Source: Candidatus Methanophagales archaeon (GTDB lineage: Archaea; Halobacteriota; Syntropharchaeia; Alkanophagales; Methanospirareceae). Taken from it: a stretch of DNA of 48,499 nt. Numbering within the stretch: position 1 is the stretch's first letter; every line of letters begins with the position of its first letter. This document shows positions 8,898 through 14,707 of this stretch, one piece after another. Below the pieces are notes generated by a model. It saw nothing but the letters and a program-made list of their open reading frames with translations. It searched no databases and had not been told where the DNA came from. The stretch covers positions 1-48,499 of the forward strand of contig JAFNKG010000012.1 in the NCBI GenBank assembly GCA_017883965.1. The letters run 5' to 3'. The position numbers and the translations under genes were made by a program.

Positions 8898-9023
8898 ATG
8901 ATGAGTAACCTTCTGCCAAAGGGAAGTATATACGAAGTAAACTTCGCATATCATTCCAAAATGGGTGGATATACGACATTGATGTCGGATATACCGATGT
9001 TAGGCGAAATGCAAAGAGGGTAA
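8898..9023 (+). CDS. Possible 41-residue ORF crossing the left border of the cassette array
   Basis: Double ATG at 8898/8901 opens a 41-residue frame ending in a TAA just before the TolB-like start. It runs through two tandem hairpins and the GTTAGGC core at 8999, so it may be chance. I recognise no family. If real it could couple translation into the first cassette ORF. Confidence 0.2.
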   Translation: MMSNLLPKGSIYEVNFAYHSKMGGYTTLMSDIPMLGEMQRG

Positions 9024-9027
9024 TAAT

Positions 9028-10305
9028 ATGTTGCCAAGAAAAGCACTCGTGATTGGGATTATCCTGATAATAGCAGTGTTAGTGGCATCAGTTTGTTTGC
9101 TGCATGTGCCAAGTGAGAGATATACACCGATGTGCAAAGCAATACCACTGGCAACCACTTCCGATGACGAAAAATATCCAATATGGAGTCCGGATGGAAA
9201 CAAGATATTCTTCAAATCCGATGATTGTATCTGTGTTTGTAACCCAGATGGGAGTCAAAGGGAAAATCTGACAGAGTTCAAGGGATCTTTTGTCTTTAGC
9301 CCGGATATGAAAAGGGTGTTTTATAAGAAGACTATATATAATGAAGGCAAAGTGACATACCAAGCTTATGTGATGGACATAGATGGCAAAAATCAAAAGA
9401 AAATCGCCGAACTCGCTCTTGAGGAAAAGTATGTTAATGATGAGGGTTATATAGGGAACACCAATGCACTAATGTATACAATGTATTCGTGGAGTCCAGA
9501 TAGAACAAAAATCTTCTTCACCAAATTAGAAGAAACGGGCTACACATGGGTATGGAGACAAGAAGAAGGAAAATGGGCAAGATACAAAGCTGGAACTGAG
9601 CCTTCCGTACCTGTGGAGGAGTTCTTGGGAGCAGAGCAGAGGTTAATCGCTAAAGAACATGAGGAAACCGCCTGGATATGGGATTTGCAAGATAACGAGT
9701 TGAGATTCATTGGCCATTTGAGCAATGGCATCGTACACTTTCTCCATAGAGGAGAGGTCGTCTGGGGCCCAGATGGCAAGTATGTGGCTTTACCTGGTGT
9801 TGAACTTTCAGAGGATGGAGCGACTGAGCAAATTTTTGTGATAAATGTGGAAACCGGGGAGAGCAAGAGATTGACTTCATTCATTGGGTCCAATACCTGG
9901 CCTATATGGAGTCCTGATGGTAAGAAGATAATGTACGTGCGAGTGCCGCCGAAATACTGGTATATGCCCTTCATCTTTAACGACGATGAGGGCGGGGATA
10001 TCAGGGTGGTGGATATCGATGGAAGCAGCGAAAAACAACTAACAGATATTCCGATGAATTGGGAAGATGGATATTGGAGCCCTGATGGGTCTAAGATAGC
10101 TTATCTTTCTTGGGAAGAATGGGGCGAGAAAAACGAGGTCTGGGTGATGAATGCAGATGGAAGCGATAAGAAACTGCTTGTAAAAGGAGAGCGGGTGGAG
10201 AGTCTAGACTGGAGTCCTGATGGCTCAAAGATAGCCTTTGTCACGGGAAAAGTGAGCGAAGGTAAGCTTGATCGTGACATATACGTGGTAGATGTGCTAA
10301 AATGA
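9028..10305 (+). CDS. Cassette 1: TolB-like seven-repeat beta-propeller, exported or membrane-anchored
   Basis: The 425 residues start with a hydrophobic segment (residues 7-27, GIILIIAVLVASVCLLH), which could be a signal anchor, so the protein probably acts outside the membrane. Seven copies of a WSPDGxKI-type motif mark propeller blades of the TolB/WD40-like (PD40) class. Such propellers serve as interaction platforms; there is no catalytic domain. AGAGGG before the ATG is an adequate SD. At about 1.5 kb this is a large cassette. It starts 28 bp inside the cassette and ends 49 bp before the attC. Confidence 0.85.
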   Translation: MLPRKALVIGIILIIAVLVASVCLLHVPSERYTPMCKAIPLATTSDDEKYPIWSPDGNKIFFKSDDCICVCNPDGSQRENLTEFKGSFVFSPDMKRVFYKKTIYNEGKVTYQAYVMDIDGKNQKKIAELALEEKYVNDEGYIGNTNALMYTMYSWSPDRTKIFFTKLEETGYTWVWRQEEGKWARYKAGTEPSVPVEEFLGAEQRLIAKEHEETAWIWDLQDNELRFIGHLSNGIVHFLHRGEVVWGPDGKYVALPGVELSEDGATEQIFVINVETGESKRLTSFIGSNTWPIWSPDGKKIMYVRVPPKYWYMPFIFNDDEGGDIRVVDIDGSSEKQLTDIPMNWEDGYWSPDGSKIAYLSWEEWGEKNEVWVMNADGSDKKLLVKGERVESLDWSPDGSKIAFVTGKVSEGKLDRDIYVVDVLK

Positions 10306-10354
10306 TAACTTGTCTATTATTAGCAGGATACATTGCAGATAAAAAGTGCACTTC

Positions 10355-10556
10355 GCCTAACAGAGTGTATCTGGCTACGGTGCTTCGCACCTTCGCCCAA
10401 ATTTGCCCTATCGGGCAAACTTCAGATACGCTCGGAACGTCAGACTGTGTGAAAACCCCAAATTTTGAGAATTTTTTACCTTATTTTTTGATTTAAAGGC
10501 GGTATAGGGTTTATTTTTCATGCAAACATGAGTTTTTACACAACCTGACGTTATGC
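10355..10556 (+). repeat. attC site 1 (interrupted by a MITE-like insert)
   Basis: R'' is GCCTAAC (10355-10361), L'' GAGTGTATCTG (10363-10373), L' CAGATACGCTC (10423-10433), spacer GGAAC, then R' GTTATGC at 10550-10556. A 111-bp palindromic insert separates spacer and R'; removing it gives a 91-nt site with the same five-base spacer seen in sites 2 and 3. The central region contains small hairpins (GGTGCTTCGCACC, TTTGCCCTATCGGGCAAA). Confidence 0.72.
10439..10549. mobile_element. 111-bp MITE-like palindromic insert in attC site 1
   Basis: Ends are an 18-bp imperfect inverted repeat, GTCAGACTGTGTGAAAAC at the left and GTTTTTACACAACCTGAC at the right (15 of 18 pair). The interior is AT-rich and codes for nothing. 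Excision in thought restores a regular attC. The terminal sequences look like insertion-sequence ends, but I cannot name the parent element, and no clear target duplication is visible. An ORF-less cassette is a less likely alternative because no L''/L' stem lies between the repeats. Confidence 0.55.
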
Positions 10557-10578
10557 GACATTCCTAGGAGGATTTAAA

Positions 10579-11127
10579 ATGCAAATAAGTGTTTACCAAG
10601 AAGCCATAATAGAAATGCAACCCACCCATCTTTTAGTGAGATGTGGTAGATGCCGTGGAACTGGCACAAGAGACCGTGATGGTCGCAACCCGAAATGCTC
10701 AGTTTGCAATGGAGCTGGGAAGGTGCTTGTTAGAGTTCAGCCCGGCTCATTTATTAAATGTGGATTTTGCAAAGGAGATGGAACCAGAGATCGTGATGGA
10801 AGAGATCCTGTTTGTCCTGTATGCCGAGGAGTTGGTGGTCTATTTAGGGAGTTGCCCGCGGTTATTTGCTCAAGGTGCAATGGAATAGGTAGTCGAGATA
10901 GAGATGGAAAGACACCTATTTGCAGAGAGTGTGGGGGTAGTGGAGTTAGACCACTTGGGGAACGTCGCCTAACAGGCGGGTATCTGGCTCCGCACCTTGT
11001 AGGTGCTCCGACCCAGATTTGCTCCGCTTCGCTCCGCAAACTTCAGATACCCGCCGGGCGTTATGTGCAATTGAAAAAGTGCCGCAAGTATGGTAAACTT
11101 AATAAATTATCATTTTTTACTTCTTGA
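10579..11127 (+). CDS. Cassette 2: DnaJ-like zinc-binding repeat protein
   Basis: Three tandem units of about 37 residues follow the pattern CxxCxGxGxRDRDGxxPxCxxCxGxG, the cysteine-rich zinc-finger motif of DnaJ, here with a conserved RDRDG insert in every unit. There is no J domain. Twelve cysteines could bind three zinc ions; a role in binding protein or nucleic acid is inference. TAGGAGG precedes the ATG. The only in-frame stop is at 11127, so translation would read through the whole attC site and into the leader of cassette 3; the last 50 or so residues are attC-encoded and may be unstructured. Confidence 0.75.
   Translation: MQISVYQEAIIEMQPTHLLVRCGRCRGTGTRDRDGRNPKCSVCNGAGKVLVRVQPGSFIKCGFCKGDGTRDRDGRDPVCPVCRGVGGLFRELPAVICSRCNGIGSRDRDGKTPICRECGGSGVRPLGERRLTGGYLAPHLVGAPTQICSASLRKLQIPAGRYVQLKKCRKYGKLNKLSFFTS
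10967..11066 (+). repeat. attC site 2
   Basis: R'' GCCTAAC, L'' GGCGGGTATCTG, L' CAGATACCCGCC (a perfect 12-bp stem), spacer GGGC, R' GTTATGT at 11060-11066. Total 100 nt. The central loop carries a GCACCTTGTAGGTGC hairpin. The AAACTTCAGATAC block is shared with sites 1 and 4, so these sites belong to one family. R'' and R' do not fully pair with each other. Confidence 0.8.
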
Positions 11128-11139
11128 AGAGGAAATAAT

Positions 11140-11904
11140 ATGAAAATCATCACCATCGACAAAAACAACATTGACCAAGAGCATATTTGTTGTGCTATTG
11201 GAAATGACAAGCAAAATCAAAACAGAGCCCAATCAAAAAAAGATTGGATGAAAGAAAGATTTAATGATGGGTTAATATTCAAAAGATTTGATGAGAGGGG
11301 CAAGGTATTTATCGAATATATGCCCATTGAAAAAGCTTGGAAACCAATAATTGGGAAAAATTACATGGTCATTAATTGTTTATGGGTTTCTGGCAAGTTT
11401 AAAGGCAAAGGATTATCAACGCAATTACTTAATGAATGTAAAAAAGATGCAAAGACGAAAAAAATGGATGGGATTGCCGTTGTTAGTAGTGTTAAAGTGA
11501 AGCCATTTTTAACTGACAAAAAATTCTATTTAAAACATGGCTTTGAAATTGTTGATTCGGCTTCTCCATATTTTGAATTAATAGTGTTGAAATTTAATAA
11601 AAATGCTAGGATACCACAATTTACAGATAATTCAAAAAATGCTACATATTCAAACAAAAAAGGGTTCACTTTTATTTATTCCAATCAATGTCCGTTTATG
11701 GAAGAATATGTTGGACTGTTGTCTGAAATTTCAAAGAGTAAAAAAATACCTTTTGAAATCAAAAAGTTGAAAAACCATAAAGAAGCACAACAAATAGGAA
11801 GCCCATTTGGAACACTCGGGATTTATTATAATGGTGAATTTAAAACTCATGAACTTATGTCAGAAAAGAAATTTGAAAAGTTTATTGAAGAAGTAAAAAA
11901 ATGA
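11140..11904 (+). CDS. Cassette 3: GNAT acetyltransferase with C-terminal YoaP domain
   Basis: Residues 1-155 form a GNAT domain; the acetyl-CoA loop region reads WVSGKFKGKGLSTQLL and FYLKHGFEIVD is the usual C-terminal strand. Residues 175-254 look like the YoaP domain, with a thioredoxin-like CPF-containing start (YSNQCPFMEEYV). Proteins of this build are common in low-GC bacteria. The gene is markedly AT-rich and lysine/asparagine-rich compared with flanking chromosomal genes, which supports lateral origin. GAAGAGG precedes the ATG. The acetyl acceptor is unknown. Confidence 0.8.
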   Translation: MKIITIDKNNIDQEHICCAIGNDKQNQNRAQSKKDWMKERFNDGLIFKRFDERGKVFIEYMPIEKAWKPIIGKNYMVINCLWVSGKFKGKGLSTQLLNECKKDAKTKKMDGIAVVSSVKVKPFLTDKKFYLKHGFEIVDSASPYFELIVLKFNKNARIPQFTDNSKNATYSNKKGFTFIYSNQCPFMEEYVGLLSEISKSKKIPFEIKKLKNHKEAQQIGSPFGTLGIYYNGEFKTHELMSEKKFEKFIEEVKK

Positions 11905-11925
11905 TAGGGGCACTTTTTCAACAGC

Positions 11926-12048
11926 ACATAACAGCGGGTTTAAGCGGCGTCGCACCTTGCGGTGCTCCTTGGGTCTCGCCCTTCGGGCTCGACCAAATTG
12001 CCTCGGCTGTCGGCCTCGGCAACTTCTTAAACCCGCGTCCCGTTAGGC
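11926..12048 (+). repeat. attC site 3
   Basis: R'' ACATAAC, L'' GCGGGTTTAAG, L' CTTAAACCCGC (perfect 11-bp stem), spacer GTCCC, R' GTTAGGC at 12042-12048. Total 123 nt, the longest uninterrupted site. The central part holds two hairpins (GCACCTTGCGGTGC and GGTCTCGCCCTTCGGGCTCGACC). Its stem sequence differs from the other sites although the architecture is identical. Confidence 0.8.
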
Positions 12049-12098
12049 GAAATGTCTTTAATATATGAGACATATATATCCAATAGGAGGTATTAAAA

Positions 12099-12320
12099 AT
12101 GGAAAAATTACATCTGCCCATAATCATTGAGATGGACGAAGATGAGTATTACATAGTAAGTTGCCCGCTGTTCAGGGGTTGTCATTCTTACGGCGAAACT
12201 ATAGATGAGGCACTGGAAAATATAAGGGAAGTCATAGAGATGTGCCTCGAGGAGACAAAAGTCGAGGAGCTTAATAAGTTCGTAGGATTTAGGGAACTGG
12301 AAGTAGCTCAGAATGTCTAA
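12099..12320 (+). CDS. hicB: Cassette 4: HicB-like antitoxin
   Basis: The 73-residue protein has the partial RNase H-like fold of HicB: IIIEMDEDEYYIVSCPLFRGCHSYGETIDEALENIREVIE. It should bind and neutralise HicA. A short C-terminal tail without an obvious ribbon-helix-helix domain matches the small archaeal form. ATAGGAGG precedes the ATG. The stop overlaps the hicA start by 8 bp, so translation is coupled, with antitoxin first. Confidence 0.88.
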   Translation: MEKLHLPIIIEMDEDEYYIVSCPLFRGCHSYGETIDEALENIREVIEMCLEETKVEELNKFVGFRELEVAQNV

Positions 12321-12558
12321 ACTTCCCGTAATCAAAGGCAGAGAACTTGTAAAGTTTTTGGAATTCATGGGCTTTAGGGTTACCAGGACAAAAGGTTCTC
12401 ATGTAAGGTTGAGATCAGAAGATGGAAGGGTAACCACCGTTCCTGTGCATGGAAACAAGGACATACCCAAAGGGCTTTTGCGTAAAATAATCAGAGAAGA
12501 CTTGGAAATAAGTTTAGAAGAATTTTTAGAGTTATACTCAAGGTACAAAGGAAAATGA
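12313..12558 (+). CDS. hicA: Cassette 4: HicA-like mRNA interferase toxin
   Basis: The 81 residues follow the HicA pattern: KGRELVKFLEFMGFRVTRTKGSHVRLR, with the catalytic histidine in GSH, then VPVHGNKDIPKGLLRKIIRE. It would be a double-stranded RNA-binding-fold ribonuclease cleaving mRNA. A toxin-antitoxin pair is a frequent integron cassette cargo and may stabilise the array. Confidence 0.9.
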   Translation: MSKLPVIKGRELVKFLEFMGFRVTRTKGSHVRLRSEDGRVTTVPVHGNKDIPKGLLRKIIREDLEISLEEFLELYSRYKGK

Positions 12559-12576
12559 GAAGATGATCGACACTTC

Positions 12577-12661
12577 GCCTAACAGAGCGTATCAGGCTCC
12601 GCTACGCTTCGCCCAAATTCCCCTTCGGGAAACTTCAGATACGCTCGTGACGACGTCAGGT
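12577..12661 (+). repeat. attC site 4 (degenerate R')
   Basis: R'' GCCTAAC (12577-12583), L'' GAGCGTATCAG, L' CAGATACGCTC (10 of 11 pair), spacer GTGAC. At the expected R' position the sequence is GACGTCA instead of GTTRRRY; a displaced GTCAGGT follows at 12655. The site has probably lost its crossover point through mutation or a small insertion, which fits the decayed gene after it. Confidence 0.65.
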
Positions 12662-12690
12662 GAAACTTGGGCTGATTAGGAGGTAACTTT

Positions 12691-12961
12691 ATGGGAACTA
12701 AAATATTAGGACGAAACATCGTAGCCGATCCTGCCATCTGTCATGGCGAACCGACTTTTCGTGGCACACGCATCCTGGTTGCGGAAGTACTTGGAACAGG
12801 TAGCCAGCGGCATGGCTTGGGAGGCGATTATCGAAGAATGGCGTGGAGCATTGACCAAAGAAGCAATTGCAGAGGCTATTCGCTTAGCTCGTGAGGCGTT
12901 AAAATCTCATACCCCGTATTCCTCTCTGCTACGGGTCTGCCAACCGATTCCACCGCTTTGA
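12691..12961 (+). pseudogene. Frameshifted DUF433-family antitoxin
   Basis: Frame 1 encodes ILGRNIVADPAICHGEPTFRGTRILVAEVL, and a second frame continues with EQVASGMAWEAIIEEWRGALTKEAIAEAIRLAREAL, together a classic DUF433 protein (usually 70-80 residues, antitoxin-like, often beside a PIN-like or DUF5615 toxin). One extra G in CTTGGAACAGG near 12793-12794 breaks the frame. TTAGGAGG precedes the ATG. The 3' end runs into the end of convergent mqnC; no partner toxin or attC follows. Confidence 0.8.
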
Positions 12962-13973
12962 TGATCTCCTCAACCTTCGCCGGTTTGAACTCCTTTCCTG
13001 CCGCAGTTACAACGTTCTCCTCAAGTATCGTGCCGCCGAAATCGTTCGCACCAAAAACCAGCGCCAATTTCGCCACGTTGAAGTCCTGCGTGAGCCATGA
13101 CGCCTGTATATTCCTCACGGAATGCAAAACAATCCTCGAAATCGCTAACACCTGCAAATATCTCGTTACCGATACCGGTTCTTTTATAACGTCGTAGAGT
13201 TCCGTGTTCTTCGGCTGAAACGTCCATGGTATGAAAGCAGTGAAGCCTTTCGTCTTGTTCTGCAAATCACGTATCCTGAAAAGATGTTCTACGATGTCTT
13301 CGTTTCGTTCAATATGCCCGAACATCATTGTTGCCGTTGTTTTCATTCGCAGCCCGTGTGCAGCCTCCATTACGTCAATCCAGCCATCTGCACTGACCTT
13401 ATCCGGACTGACGACCTTTCGAATCCCATCGCACAGAATCTCCGCACCACCGCCGGGTAGAGAATCAAGCCCCGCTTCGTTCAGCCTTTCAAGCGTTTCG
13501 CGTGTGCTCATCCCTTCGTTCCTCGCAAGGAAATATATCTCTGGCGGTGATAAACAGTGAAGCTGAACGCCAGAAAATTCCTGCTTTATCGCCGAAAATA
13601 AATCCTCAAACCATTCAATACCGATTTCCGGGTTAAGCCCACCCTGAATGAGAATTTGTGTCGCACCAACGTCAACCGCATCTTTAATTTTTCTTATAAT
13701 CTCTTCTTTACCCAAAACGTAGCACTCTTCTTCACTCTTTGCGTAAAAAGCGCAGAATTTACATCTCGACACGCAATGGTTTGTGTAGCTTATGTTCCTA
13801 TCAACAACGAACGTTACGAGCTCTCCACACCGCATTCGCCTTATCTCATCTGCAATTCCGCCAATACACGGCAAAGGCAAGTCGAATAGGTGCAGGGCTT
13901 CTTCAAAACTCAAATCCACTCCTTCCAAATTCTTTTCCACATAATCCTTACATTCAGAGTAATCCGTATTCAT
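12876..13973 (-). CDS. mqnC: MqnC: cyclic dehypoxanthinyl futalosine synthase (radical SAM)
   Basis: Radical SAM enzyme of menaquinone synthesis via futalosine, cyclising dehypoxanthine futalosine. The 4Fe-4S motif is CVSRCKFC (cysteines about 67, 71 and 74), and the C-terminal FGGTILEENVVTAAG block is diagnostic of MqnC over MqnE. I chose the ATG at 13973 rather than 13997 because GGGGAG lies seven bases upstream; it overlaps mqnA by 20 bp. Last gene of the mqnE-mqnA-mqnC operon. CofG/CofH (F420 synthesis) are related but do not neighbour MqnA. Confidence 0.88.
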   Translation of the reverse strand: MNTDYSECKDYVEKNLEGVDLSFEEALHLFDLPLPCIGGIADEIRRMRCGELVTFVVDRNISYTNHCVSRCKFCAFYAKSEEECYVLGKEEIIRKIKDAVDVGATQILIQGGLNPEIGIEWFEDLFSAIKQEFSGVQLHCLSPPEIYFLARNEGMSTRETLERLNEAGLDSLPGGGAEILCDGIRKVVSPDKVSADGWIDVMEAAHGLRMKTTATMMFGHIERNEDIVEHLFRIRDLQNKTKGFTAFIPWTFQPKNTELYDVIKEPVSVTRYLQVLAISRIVLHSVRNIQASWLTQDFNVAKLALVFGANDFGGTILEENVVTAAGKEFKPAKVEEIIKAVESVGRPVAERNTGYEILTPHELSE

Positions 13974-14706
13974 GACACTTCTCCCCGAACAGTTCAAGCC
14001 CTCTCTTTTCTTTCGCGCCCAGCCGGTATGTAAGCAATTTGAAATACTCGTGGAGGAATTCTACCGGCATTCCGAACTTCTTCCCGGCTTCCGCAACAAC
14101 CACGTCAACGTTCTTCTTCCCCCACTCGACCGATTCCATAACTGCCTTATTTACTTCACTCATATCCTTCTCTTTCTGCGATGCGGAAATTCCAAAAACC
14201 ATTGGATAACCAGTTAATTCACGCCACTTCTCTCCCAAATCCATGACAACACTATATGCCGCCCTCGCCTTGATTGCTTCATCACCAATAACGAGTGCAT
14301 AAGTGCCGTGCTTAAGCAATTCGCTTGCTTTACTCGCATTCACAGGTGTAACTCCATTTCTCATCCCACACTCGTGCAAAATGATTTTAAGTAGATTGAG
14401 CGATGTCACCGTTTGATTCGTTACTGCAATACGTCCGTTATCGTCGTCAAGCGTTTTCCCATTCGATACGACAACGACACTCAAAACGCTATTCCTCGCG
14501 GCAATACAGAACTCATAGCTTCTTAACTTATCTATGTTTTTTATATAATAGGACGAAGGGACCGGTGCGAAATCTATTTCTCTTCTTTCAAACATCCCGG
14601 CAAGCTCTTTTGGCGATGCTTCTATCACCCTCACGCCATTGTGCTCAAGCCAGTAATAGGGCAAAAAGTTGTTCACGAACCCGAATTTGCCTATTTTTAT
14701 GCTCAT
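13954..14706 (-). CDS. mqnA: MqnA/MqnD-family protein, likely MqnA chorismate dehydratase
   Basis: The 250 residues show the periplasmic-binding-protein-like fold of MqnA: KIGKFGFVNNFLPYYWLE at the N-terminus, LAGMFERREIDFAPVPSSYY, and GDEAIKARAAYSVVMDLGEKWRELTGYPMVFG. MqnA dehydrates chorismate to 3-enolpyruvyl-benzoate, the first futalosine-pathway step. It sits between the two radical SAM genes with one base to mqnE and an overlap with mqnC. MqnD is similar in fold, so A versus D rests on context. Confidence 0.82.
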   Translation of the reverse strand: MSIKIGKFGFVNNFLPYYWLEHNGVRVIEASPKELAGMFERREIDFAPVPSSYYIKNIDKLRSYEFCIAARNSVLSVVVVSNGKTLDDDNGRIAVTNQTVTSLNLLKIILHECGMRNGVTPVNASKASELLKHGTYALVIGDEAIKARAAYSVVMDLGEKWRELTGYPMVFGISASQKEKDMSEVNKAVMESVEWGKKNVDVVVAEAGKKFGMPVEFLHEYFKLLTYRLGAKEKRGLELFGEKCHEYGLL

Positions 14707-14707
14707 C

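Larger units (their letters stand above)
8999..12661 (+). mobile_element. Integron-type gene cassette array (attC cluster without a visible integrase)
   Basis: Four cassettes lie head to tail with ORFs all on the plus strand, each ended by an attC-like palindrome. Predicted G|TT crossover points are 8999/9000, 10550/10551, 11060/11061 and 12042/12043. Each cassette's first bases are complementary to the R'' box in its own attC: GTTAGGCGAAATG with CACTTCGCCTAAC (cassette 1), GTTATGCGAC with GTCGCCTAAC (2), GTTATGTGC with GCACATAAC (3), GTTAGGCGAAATGTC with GACACTTCGCCTAAC (4). Junction R''/R' pairs often mismatch, as expected after shuffling. No tyrosine recombinase is in the window. Cargo is typical of sedentary chromosomal arrays: unknown proteins, an acetyltransferase and toxin-antitoxin genes. 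Confidence 0.8.

Noticed and set aside
10302-10496. 64-residue ORF after the TolB-like gene
   Set aside because: It runs through the attC site and into the MITE-like insert, has no SD and no family resemblance; the frame is incidental.
10439-10556. ORF-less cassette as explanation of the second palindrome in site 1
   Set aside because: It has no separate L''/L' stem, and deleting it restores a regular attC spacing, so an insertion element explains it better.
8999-12661. CRISPR array or simple dispersed palindromes
   Set aside because: Units are 0.5-1.5 kb and coding, site interiors differ, and junction pairing follows the cassette rule, unlike direct repeats with short spacers.
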